Source of the DNA: Erodium maritimum
Lineage: Eukaryota; Streptophyta; Magnoliopsida; Geraniales; Geraniaceae
DNA length: 64,000 nt
Direction of reading: 5' to 3'
NCBI GenBank assembly: GCA_963921825.1
Contig: OY997591.1
Coordinates: 14,193,515-14,257,514 of the forward strand
Each line of letters starts with the position of its first letter. Position 1 is the first letter of the stretch. Made by a program: the position numbers and the translations under genes. Below the pieces are notes generated by a model, which was not told where the DNA came from, did no database searches, and worked only from the letters and a program-made list of their open reading frames with translations. Below, piece by piece: positions 54,685-64,000 of this stretch.

Positions 54685-56692
54685 ATGGGGTTGCAATGGA
54701 TGTTGCTGACCTACGTGGTTGCGGCCGAGGCAGTGGTGGCGATGATCTTGACACTTCCGTCACCGAAGCTCGTCAAGTACCGTTTGGTTTCTCTCATATC
54801 CCTCATCCTCCAGCCTGCTATGTTCGTCGTACCCTTTGCTGGGTTTCAGCTTCTAGGTACGATCTCATCTCTGACAGGGCTTCGCTATATTGTCTGCTAG
54901 ACCGACAATTTGGATGAATATTCTTGTGGGCTTGAGTTTTTAGTCACGGATCTTCAAGTGTTATCTTATTGCTGATGTTTTAATCGACAACAGTAGTTCA
55001 ATGATGTGTGATTTGGCTGCAATTCAGTTGATTCCGAGGAATTCGTTGGGAGTGGATTTTTCTACTAGGATTGAATATCAGATTTGGATCTGTTTCGTTT
55101 TTGCTTAAATTTGTGAAATTAACTCAGTAATTTGTTTGTTTTTTCCTTTCTTGTTGTGCTGTGAAGATCTCTATTGGAAGTTTGAGCATCAATGGCCGAT
55201 GTGCACAGGAGAGACTTGCACGGCTACTGAGAGGGATCGTCTTGAGAAAGGGGTAAGTGTTATCAGCTGTGACTGTTATTGTGGAATTAGATTCTGCTTG
55301 TGAATTGTTCTGCTTTTCTTGGGATTGTTTTATAATGATGAAAATTTGCTGAAGAAATTGTGTCAGCATAGTTGTTAATGTGAAGCTAAATTGATTAAGG
55401 AATGTGTTTGAATCATTATATAGCCACCGACTTTAGATATTATATTTGAGTGTTCAGCATGTTCTCTTAGAAAGGTCTAGTTACAGTGATTCAAAGAGCT
55501 TGTGGTCAATTAAAATTCAAATGATCCAAGTCCTGTTGTTGGAGGCAATGGGTAAAGCAATATATATGGTTGTGGAAGAGTTTTGAAGAAATGCTGGGAA
55601 TTTTAGTGTGTCGCTCTACTGAATAGCCATTCAATTTGTCTGTTTTGCTGTGTTTCTAGATTTGTGTTTGTTTTGCTGCGTTTCTAGATTTGTTATACAT
55701 CGGTATCACTTAGAGTAGTGACGTGTTCTTGCGTTTCTTGCCTAACTAAAGGCTGAAACCAAGTGGGTCAAGTTTCATTGTGGCTTCTCTCTTTTGCTTC
55801 TTCAGACAGTGGTTGGTAGCCTAAGCGCCAACTCTGATACCATGTATAACTTACTTCAACCTAAAAGCTTAAGCTATTAGGTGGTCACTAAATCCACATT
55901 CTTCCAATGTGGGACACTTCTTCAACAGTAGCCATGTTATTCTACTAGTTTGTTCATGGTTTAGTTGAGTGCAGATTGTGATGCTGCCCCTAAAAGATTT
56001 TTTTTGTTGCATTGACCCATTTGCTGTGATGTTTCAAAAAATATTGTATACTTGTTTTCTATCGTAACACTTGCATGTTTGGCGTACCTCAAATGACATT
56101 GATAGTATCATAGGGGGTACAAAGAGCTCAGCTTTCCCTAAACAAAGCAGTTTGCTTTTTTCTCTTCTGTCTCCTTAATTTCTCTTTCGTTTCCCATCTT
56201 TTAGCTTTGAAGTTTATGCTCTATATTATGTTCTAATGTGTACTTACCCCTTTCTCTCAAATAAGTTACTTATAAACCCTGATACAAAGTTATTAATAAT
56301 GGAAAGTTGGTTTGTACCAATGTGTTTTGGCTTGGCTTGCTGAAACTATGTGATTTTAATAAATTATTTTTGAAATGTAACTGACTGCAGTGAACTTGTT
56401 ATGAGCTCTTAATCTATACCCATGTCTTGATGCAACTAACATGGAGATGTCTTTATGCAGTATTTCAAATCTCAAAGGAATGTGATTCTGTGTGCTGGAG
56501 CATGTTTCCTCTACTGGTATGCAAAAACCTCTTGCAGCCTCTTATTAAAGTCTAATACTTGATTTATTATTATTGACCCTGTGTAACATGGGTGCTTCGA
56601 ACATGTGGTGCAGGTCTATCTACCGCATCTGCAAGTACTACAAGGAGATTCAGCGTCTGGAGTCGATAGAGAAGAGGGCAAAAGACATGTAG
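54685..56692 (+). CDS. Small BAP31-like ER transmembrane protein
   Basis: Small endoplasmic-reticulum membrane protein annotated in plants as B-cell receptor-associated 31-like; thought to act in ER export or quality control, but the plant function is not well established. Four exons: 54685-54856, 55167-55252, 56461-56516, 56614-56692; phases close to 130 aa. The first hydrophobic helix (LLTYVVAAEAVVAMILTL, residues 6-23) is followed by a second (LVSLISLILQPAMFVVPFAG). A Cys-containing luminal or cytosolic loop (WPMCTGETCTATERDR) comes next, then a third helix (VILCAGACFLYWSIYRI) and a charged tail KYYKEIQRLESIEKRAKDM. It lacks the long coiled coil of animal BAP31. The 1.2-kb third intron contains an LTR-type remnant. 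The gene looks complete. Confidence 0.9.
55800..55915 (-). mobile_element. LTR-retrotransposon end fragment in a BAP31-like intron
   Basis: CTCTGATACCATG at about 55829 is the inverse of an initiator-Met tRNA primer-binding site, and it is followed by LTR-like sequence (AACTTACTTCAACCTAAAAG ... GTGGGACAC). This is the end pattern of a Ty1/copia-type element in minus orientation. Only a fossil fragment is present. Confidence 0.4.
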
Positions 56693-57390
56693 AAGATGAA
56701 TGTATCTTCTGTCCCCGTGTTTAGAATTAGGTTGGGAACTAAACAGATGCTCTTTTTTGAGTAAAAACAGATGCTTCTTTATCTGTTTTGGAAGAGAAAC
56801 CTGCATCGTTCTGTCCCTAGAAACCTGTCAATTACTGTGAAGTCAATCGAACTACATTTGTATGCTTCCATCAGCATATTATTATTATCCCTGCTAGGGT
56901 TTATACTTTCGTGTTCTTTTTGGTGATATTATTCATTTGATTTCTAAGGAAGATTGGGTTTAGTGAGGCGAGTTTTTTTTGTTTCTTTCACTTGGCCGCC
57001 AGAATTACTATTGTTTAACGCACTAGATATGTCCACAATGAGGTATTTACGTTCTGTAATTTATGATCGTCATCTTAATCGTCCGAAGTAAAAGGAATAA
57101 CAATTCAATTCTAGTGTTTTTATCACGTAGAAAAAAGCGGGAGAAGACAGAAAGACGGAACAAAGTGTAGCTGATAGGTCTTCAATCTCCGTTATTGATA
57201 AACAGCTTCTTTAGTGATAAGTTGAAACGATTACACAATTTTTTTTTAATCAGACAAGAAATTTATAAACCTCATTTTCAAGCCAAGAAAGGATTATACA
57301 ATGATCCAATCTAGTTACTCTCTTTCACTAGTATTGGGCTCATCCTCCCTGTACACTTATAGAAATGATCGATAATGAACAATACGCTAT
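56693..57390. other. BAP31-like 3' flank and start of the retroelement zone
   Basis: 3' untranslated region and AT-rich spacer. The boundary with the Ty3/gypsy fossil is not clear; its terminal repeat may begin anywhere between about 57150 and 57400. Confidence 0.35.
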
Positions 57391-58908
57391 CACTTGTTAT
57401 TTATAGTCTCGCCGAAGCTTGGTCGGACTCTAACAACATGCCACCTGGCTTCGAACAAACTCAGTGGATTGGAACTGTCTAACAAACTCACGCCAGCAAA
57501 GTTTTTTAGAAGCTTGCACTCCACGTCACCGAAACAAAGCTCGGCTCTGCTTGAGTTGTGGTGCTCTATTTCCTGACAAATACCCCTCCCTCGGAGCAGG
57601 CTTATCCTCAAGCCTCGACGTTAAAGCTTCGACATGGGAAACGAGCACGGAGGACGGAGATGTCTTTCCACGTGGCGTCTTTCAACACGAACTCGGACCA
57701 TTGGACCAGTTTCTAAACGACTGTTATGTTATTGCGTTTGATCATACGAGTCTGCAGAATCTAGACTGGCTCGACCTTTAGCTTATCGACGTCGGAAACC
57801 TCCTGCAGTGTTGTGACTACCGTTTGATGTGATCTAATTTTATTCTTCAGCAGCGCCACATAAAAGGTGGGGTGGACGACTCAGGAAGCTGCAATATGTA
57901 AGTTGCGTTAAGTATCGTGCCGTCAGTTTCAAATTGCGGCGAAGAGCCACCATATTCTGCCTATACAGTTGGAGGCGGAGATAGATCTACTCGCATTCGC
58001 TGAAGCTTCTCTTAGTCCGGTGTTTGTCTGTTGGGCCTTGGCTCTGTCGCGAACAATAATGAGATTCTCTCGGATTAGGTTTCAGGCTGCCTCTCTATCT
58101 CTTGCAAATGACTATACTACATCGATGCTTGTTGTGAAAATGGAGTGTAACAACAATGGAGGTGTGTGGTTGTACAAAACCTCGAAGGGTGTAGTTCAGA
58201 TTGCTATGTGGTACGCTGTGTTGTACCAGTACTCGACGATGGACAACCACCGAGACCATTGTTTGGGGCATATGATGGGTGTTGAGCCGCAAATAGTTCT
58301 TTAGGCATTGGTTGACTCGTTCCGTTTGACCGTCTGTTTAAGGATGGTAGGTCGCGGAGGTGTGCAGCTTGGTGCCGAGCAAAAGAAACAATTCTCGCTA
58401 GAATTGGCTCACAAATACTTTGTCTATATTCGAGACCATCGTTCTTGGGGATCCATGGAGCTTGTAGATGTGATCCAAGAATGCATGTTCCACACTTGTT
58501 GCTGTAAACAGATGCTTGAGCCCCACGAAATGTTTGTATTTAGAGAAACGGTACACGACGACCAAGATTGTGTCGATTCCTCCTGATTGGGGAAAGCCCT
58601 CGACAAAATCCTACGAAATGTCTAGCCATCGCCGCGGTGGGATAAAGAGAGGATGCAACAAGCTTGGGGACACCACTGTTTCAGTTTTTGCACCATTGAC
58701 AAGTGTTGTAGGCTGCTACGAAGGCCTTGATATCCCTTTTCATATGTGGCCACAAAAAAATGAGTCTAAACATTCTTGGTCGTGACCCTTGTGCTTGAAT
58801 TTCCACCTAAGACTGAGTCATAGAGAGCTTGAATGATCCTCTGTCTCGCCTTAGTTGCAAACCTAATATAAACACATCCTTGCATCATGATCATGCCCTG
58901 TTTCAACT
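57390..58908 (-). mobile_element. Ty3/gypsy fossil, 3' portion (integrase C-terminal side)
   Basis: The minus strand carries the end of a Ty3/gypsy polyprotein: integrase core remnants with WSRWLSIVEYWYNTAYH near 58260-58200, then the post-integrase region near 57990-57840 typical of plant gypsy elements. The copy is heavily broken, with many breaks. It continues across the copia insertion into 63522-64000. Its LTRs cannot be delimited because one end is outside the window. It is older than the copia element that split it. Confidence 0.65.
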
Positions 58909-59088
58909 TGATAGTGTAAATGTGTTTGTTGTATTTAATGATTTACGCAGTACAAGATGATCCTATATATACATGTGTTCTAGGATACAGATAAGAATAC
59001 AAAGTAGTTATCATTAATGATGTAGTAGTTATCACGATAACTACTGATGATGTAGTAGTTATCACTAATGTGACGTTTATCACTAACA
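58909..59088 (-). repeat. Copia LTR, left copy (3' LTR)
   Basis: 180 bp, beginning TG and ending CA on both strands. It is next to the polypurine tract, so it is the 3' LTR of the minus-oriented element. It contains an internal imperfect palindrome, GATGTAGTAGTTATCAC. Confidence 0.92.
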
Positions 59089-62000
59089 CCCCCCCTTAAA
59101 CCGATGCTACAAGGCAAGAGAAAGACAATCACGAAGTCGTTGAAACCGGCCAAGGTGCAACGGTTTAGTGAGTATATCAGCAATCTGCATGTCAGAAGCA
59201 ATATGACGAATCACAATGTTACCAGCCGCCACTTGTTCGCAGACAAAATGAAAATCCAGCTCAATGCGCTTCATACGAGCATGAAAAACGGAATTGGCAC
59301 TAAGATACGTAACTCCAAGATTATCACACCACAAGACCGGAGGAGGAATGATAATGCCAAGTTCTGAAAATAAAGACCTCAACCATATAAGTTCGGAGGT
59401 AGCATTACCAATGGTTTTGTACTCATTCTCTGTGGAGGACCGAGCCACAGTGGCTTGCGTCTTGGACGTCCAGGAAATGAGAGCAGGACCAAGGAAGATG
59501 GCAAAACCGCCAGTGGACCGATGATCATCAGGGTCGCCTCCCCAATCACTATCTGTGAAGCAATGTAGTTGAAGATCATTGTCGCGAGGAAATGCGAGTC
59601 CAAGAGTGGACGAGCCACGCAGGTAACGAAGCACCCGTTTAAGTGCCTGCCAATGAATATCAGTGGGAGCATGCATAAACTGACACAATTTGTTTACAGC
59701 AAAGACAATGTCCGGTCGAGAAAAGGCTAAATATTGTAGGCTGCCAACCAATTTACGAAACATAACATCATCTTCACATAATGACGAACCGTGATGCTTG
59801 GAGAGAGGCCCGACAGTCATTGGTGTAGAACATGGCTTTGAGTCATGCATGCCATTACTAGACAGAAGATCCGAGACATAGCGGGACTAAGATAGGTGAC
59901 CACCATTGGCATCGGTTCGAAACTCAAGACCCAAGAAGTAATGTAGTGCCCCAAGATCCTTGACTGGAAACTCCCACTAAAGGTGAGTGATGATTGTGGA
60001 GGTGAGTGTGATAGAGGAACCGATGAGTACTATATCATCAACATATATGAGTAAAAATACCACATCATCAGACCTGCGAAGGATTAGTAAGCTCGGATCA
60101 GCAACCGAGGAGGTAAAACCAATACCGTGTAAGAACGTTGTTAATCGCGAGAACCAAGCCCGGGGTGTTTGCTTCAGGCCATAGAGTGATTTATGGAGCT
60201 TGCACACATAATCAGGAAACCGCGAGTCAAAAAATCCTTGAGGTTGCTTCATATAAATGTCCTCAATCAGTGTGTCATGCAGGAAAGCATTGGAGACGTC
60301 AAGTTGACGGACCGACCACTGAAACTTACTCGCAAGAGCCAAAAGAACACGAATAGTACTGGCTTTAACAACTGGACTAAATGTGTCATGATAGTCCAAG
60401 CCTTCTTGTTGAGTAAATCCTCGAGCCACCAATCGTGACTTATAGCGATCAATAGTGCCGTCCGTTTTCCGCTTAATCCTGAAAAGCCAACGATTATCAA
60501 CAACATTAGCATTAACTGGACACGGAACAAGGGACCATGTGGAGTTGGTGTGAAGAGAAGACATCTCATCATTCATGGCACTGACCCATACATTATACTT
60601 ACTAGCCTGAGAATAGGTGCGCAGTTCGGTATGAATATGGTTATGTTTAGAAGTCTCACGTAGGGCAATAAATAATTGTTTAGGACGACGTTTATGAGCT
60701 GACCGAAGCACCATATGATGTGTACGTGGTGGGTCGTGAGGGGGAGGTTCTGTAGGTGGTGTATTAGAAGAGGAGGTAGTGGATGGGGTCGAGTCAGAGC
60801 TGCTGGTCGGAGTTGGAGAGGGCGGGGAACGGACTGCCAGTGGGGAAACGATCAGGTTAGGAGTAATAAGGGTTGAACCAGGTGAATGTGAGGGAGGTGA
60901 TGAGGAAGTACCTGGCTGCCCGGACAGTAATAATGGCGCAAGTATGATAGTAGGACCTGAATTACCTACAAAAGGATTAGTGGACCGAGATGACTAGAAA
61001 TTCAGAAATGGGAAGAGAGTATCATTAAACACGGCATTAATAGCAGTATAGATTCTGTGTGAATCAGGATCCAGACACAAGACACCAGCATGTTCAGGTG
61101 CTAATCCCAGATGAACACAACGAATAGTGCGGAAGGAAAGCTTATGAGTAGAATATGGTCGTAGACCGCACAACCGAATGGGTGAGTGTTTTGATACCAA
61201 GGTGGGCGTGATAACAAAAGTTGATGAGGAGACAACTTGCTGGTGACAGGAGATGGTAGGGCATTGATCGAACGCACAACCGAGAGAAAAGCGTAAGGCC
61301 AAAACCTGAGCGGCATATGAGCATGAGCCAGAAGTGTAAGTCCAGTATCAACAATATGACGGATTTTTCGTTTAGCCAAACCATTTTGCTGATGAGTATG
61401 AGGACACGACACACGATGAGCAAGTCCCTGACTACGAAAATAAAGATTTAGTTTGCGGTACTCGCCACCCCAATCAGATTGAAACTTCAGAATATCAGCA
61501 TTAAACTGTCGTTTGACCATAGATTCAAAATTCGCAAATACATAGTTAACATCACTTTTAAATTTTATGCAATAAATCCAAGTAAAACGAGTGAAAGTCA
61601 TCAATAAATATCACAAAGAAATGAAGATTATTTATTGAAACCACAGGAGCAGGGCCCCAAACATCCGAGTGAATTAATTGAAATGGTTTGGTAGTGTGAT
61701 GTTGAACACTGGGAAAAGGAAAACGATGAAGCTTTCCAAAATGGCACGACTCACAATTAGAAATAGACGCTAACTGACTGGGACTAACAGATCCTAATTT
61801 ATTTGACCGAATGATAGTTGCAGTAGTACGAGCAGACGGATGACCAAGACGAGCATGTCATTCCATGAGTTTGGAAGTTTCAGCAAGACACGAACTAGGA
61901 GACGCCGACTGAGGAAGTTCATACAAGCCTCCATTACTCCGTCCGCGCAACAGGATTGCCTTGGACACCTGATCCTTCACAAAAATTGGTTAGGCCATAA

Positions 62001-63341
62001 TTCAAAGAAACAATGATTATCACTTGTAAAGCGTTGAACTGATAGCAGGGATTTTTGAATAGTAGGAACAAGAAGTACATTTCGTAAGGGTAATTTCAGG
62101 CCAGTAAGAGAAATGCAAGAACCAGTACCAGATTGGAGTATGGGAGCTCTCTGACCATTACCAACAGTAACTTGATCCGAACCAGTATATGCTGAGGAGT
62201 TGTGCAGGTGTGATGCATCCGATGTCATATGATGCGTTGCTGCTGTGTCTGGGTACCAAGTATGATTCGCCTGAGCTGTGGGCTGATAATGTACTCCATT
62301 AGGGTCAATAAATGACAGAGACGCATAATTTTGTGAATACATGGACATGTTGCGGTGCCTGGGGAACAGGCTGTTAATAAGGCAACATCCCAGGCTGTTA
62401 CGGTTGCTGCTGATACCTGCGACGACAGCGGTCAGCCGTGTGGTTTCTGAACCACAAATCTGACACGTGCCAGAATTACGACGTCGGTTTTGAGGGTAAC
62501 GTTGGCCTGCAGCTTGAGTCTGAGTACGATGATACATTGGTGGAGCATTTTGTGCTGCAGACGTACCACGACCATGTGTGGCAATATTTTCCAAAGGTGG
62601 CTCAAGAGAGTTACGAAGAAGTACCTCGTGAGCAATTAATTGGCCATGGAGCTCATGAAAAGTTACCGGATCAACTCGTTGATTGATCGCCGAAATAATA
62701 CCATGGTACTCTATACCAATATTACGGTATATTATTGCATTGAACTCAGCATCGGAGATGGTTCGGCCAACAACGGCTAATTCATCAGCCAAACCCTTGG
62801 CCTGTTGGAGATAATCCGTCACGGACAAATCATTGCGACGGAGTGATTGCAGCTCTATATGCAGCTGCAATTGACGACTCGGAGATACCGATCCAAACGC
62901 ACTAGCTAATGCAGTCCATGCTTCAAACGCGGTAGCCTGACCAATAATATGGGAGAAAGCAGACTCCGAAAGCGAAGAGATGATCCAAGAGAGGAGGAGT
63001 TGATCCCGCTGCTGCCAGACGTCATAAGCTTGGGTTGGGGATCTGAGCAGGTGTCTCACCTGTGGTGAGAATAGTCGCAGGTGGGCATCGATATGTACCT
63101 GCAATCAGTCCATGGAGTTTGTGATAGTTTAGTAATGGCAAAAACTGAGTACGCCATGCCACATAATTGCGCGAGGACTGAAGTTTAATCGGCAATGAAT
63201 GAGAGATTGTTGGTGTAGCAGGCATGGTAGGAGTGCCAGAGGAGGAAGCAGGGACCATAGCCATGAACACACGAAGACAATAATTGACAGAGAAAAAAAA
63301 TAGCAAACAAAATAGGTTTCAGGCGGCAGGCTCTGATACCA

Positions 63342-63521
63342 TGACAATGTAAATGTGTTTGTTGTATTTGATGATTTACGCAATACAAGATGATCCTATA
63401 TATACATGTGTTCTAGGATACAGATAAGAATACAAAGTAGTTATCACTAATGATGTAGTAGTTATCACGATAACTACTGATGATGTAGTAGTTATCACTA
63501 ATGTGATGTTTATCACTAACA
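63342..63521 (-). repeat. Copia LTR, right copy (5' LTR)
   Basis: 180 bp and about 97 percent identical to the left copy. It abuts the primer-binding site CTCTGATACCA (63331-63341, inverse of TGGTATCAGAG), so it is the 5' LTR. Confidence 0.92.
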
Positions 63522-64000
63522 CAACTCGTATCTTGGAAATGTGAGGGGGTTGATTCCTAGTAGATGAATCAAGCCCTCTTCTTCTTGGTTCCCCTTGTTG
63601 CTCGCGACCACTTCTGATACCCAGGTCGGCACCACTGTTGAGAGCACCTTGAGCTCTAGGTGAGTTTGTCGTGACAGGTCGTCAATGACTTTGTTCAAGA
63701 ACCCCGGTTTGCACTCTATTTTGTAAGATAACACCAACATCTTAGAAAACCATTCGCGTTGAAACGACGTGACTAGTCGTTGCTCCGTCAGAAATTTCAG
63801 GCTTTGCTGATCAGTGCAAATGAAGAACTCCACTTGCTGCAAATACTATCGCCAACGTTGCACCGTAAGTAACATTTCCATCGTCTCTTTCTCATAGGTG
63901 GAGATAGTTGCGTTCTTGGTACCTAAGGCCCTACTCAAGAATCCTACTAGCCAACCATCCCACATCAAAACAGCTCTGACGCTATATTCTGATGTGTCTG
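63522..64000 (-). mobile_element. Ty3/gypsy fossil, RT/RNase H portion (runs off the window)
   Basis: The minus-strand frame contains the classic gypsy RNase H stretch: FFICTDQQSLKFLTEQRLVT, then QREWFSKMLVLSYKIECKPG and VIDDLSRQ. It belongs to the same fossil as 57390-58908, with the copia element inserted between; domain order and orientation agree. The copy is broken, and the rest lies beyond the window. Confidence 0.8.

Larger units (their letters stand above)
58909..63521 (-). mobile_element. Ty1/copia fossil, 4613 bp, with two LTRs and target duplication
   Basis: The element lies in minus orientation and has 180-bp LTRs at 58909-59088 and 63342-63521 with 6 differences (about 3 percent, all transitions). 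At plant rates of about 0.7-1.3 x 10^-8 per site per year this suggests insertion roughly 1-2.5 million years ago. The target duplication CAACT lies at 58904-58908 and 63522-63526. A primer site for initiator-Met tRNA (63331-63341) and a polypurine tract (59089-59099) are in place. Parts in order: gag with CCHC-like region (about 63260-62350), GAG-preintegrase (about 62270-61980), integrase core (about 61600-61100), reverse transcriptase (about 60714-59980) and RNase H (about 59850-59107). The copy is broken, with several breaks, but structurally complete. It sits inside the gypsy fossil. Confidence 0.93.

Noticed and set aside
57394-58785. Plus-strand frames of 60-111 codons
   Set aside because: They are antisense to the decayed Ty3/gypsy polyprotein on the minus strand.
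60779-60997. Plus-strand Gly/Glu-rich frame
   Set aside because: It is antisense to the copia element between its integrase and reverse transcriptase regions.

Overview
This window is nuclear DNA of a flowering plant, almost certainly a eudicot. The evidence is the gene set (chloroplast-targeted AK-HSDH and PYD1, a plant IRE-type AGC kinase, an LRR receptor-like kinase, NFXL1, PEX3), many-exon genes with AT-rich GT-AG introns, and typical plant transposons (MULE, hAT, CACTA, Harbinger, Ty1/copia, Ty3/gypsy). I cannot name the species.

Layout. 1-2200: no recognisable gene. 2281-11611 (+): complete IREH1-like kinase, about 17 exons, 1291 aa; its largest intron carries a MULE-type MITE that itself contains a hAT-type element. 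12638-15060 (-): RLK902/RKL1-type LRR receptor pseudokinase, 2 exons, 645 aa. 17555-20800 (+): NFXL1-type zinc-finger protein, intronless coding region, 1081 aa. 21333-23647: a segment with CACTA-like ends that carries broken, intron-containing pieces of an ALBINO3-type gene. 24390-26877 (-): dihydropyrimidine dehydrogenase PYD1, 7 exons, 424 aa. 26878-30177: spacer with a decayed LINE-type ORF1. 30178-38557 (-): bifunctional aspartokinase/homoserine dehydrogenase, 18 coding exons, 916 aa, with MULE and hAT MITEs in two introns. 39363-41528: Harbinger element with TAA target duplications and a DDE transposase. 41930-43640: older Harbinger debris. 44060-48230 (-): PEX3, 7 exons, 374 aa, with a hAT-like MITE in one intron. 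49600-54310: repeat-rich and gene-free, including two copies of an unfamiliar A-tailed, short-ORF element. 54685-56692 (+): BAP31-like ER membrane protein, 4 exons, 130 aa. 57390-64000: a Ty3/gypsy fossil split by a younger Ty1/copia fossil with 180-bp LTRs.

The host genes are ordinary housekeeping or signalling genes: amino-acid synthesis, pyrimidine breakdown, peroxisome and ER biogenesis, stress regulation and root-hair/receptor signalling. They are not an operon or pathway. Several of them (IREH1, RLK902, PYD1, BAP31-like, PEX3) also lie close together in Arabidopsis as I remember its gene order, so the block looks like old conserved microsynteny. All of the host genes could be rebuilt with exon phases that close, so they look functional. 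The unusual material lies in the mobile elements. Exon coordinates were read by eye and could be off by a base or two.
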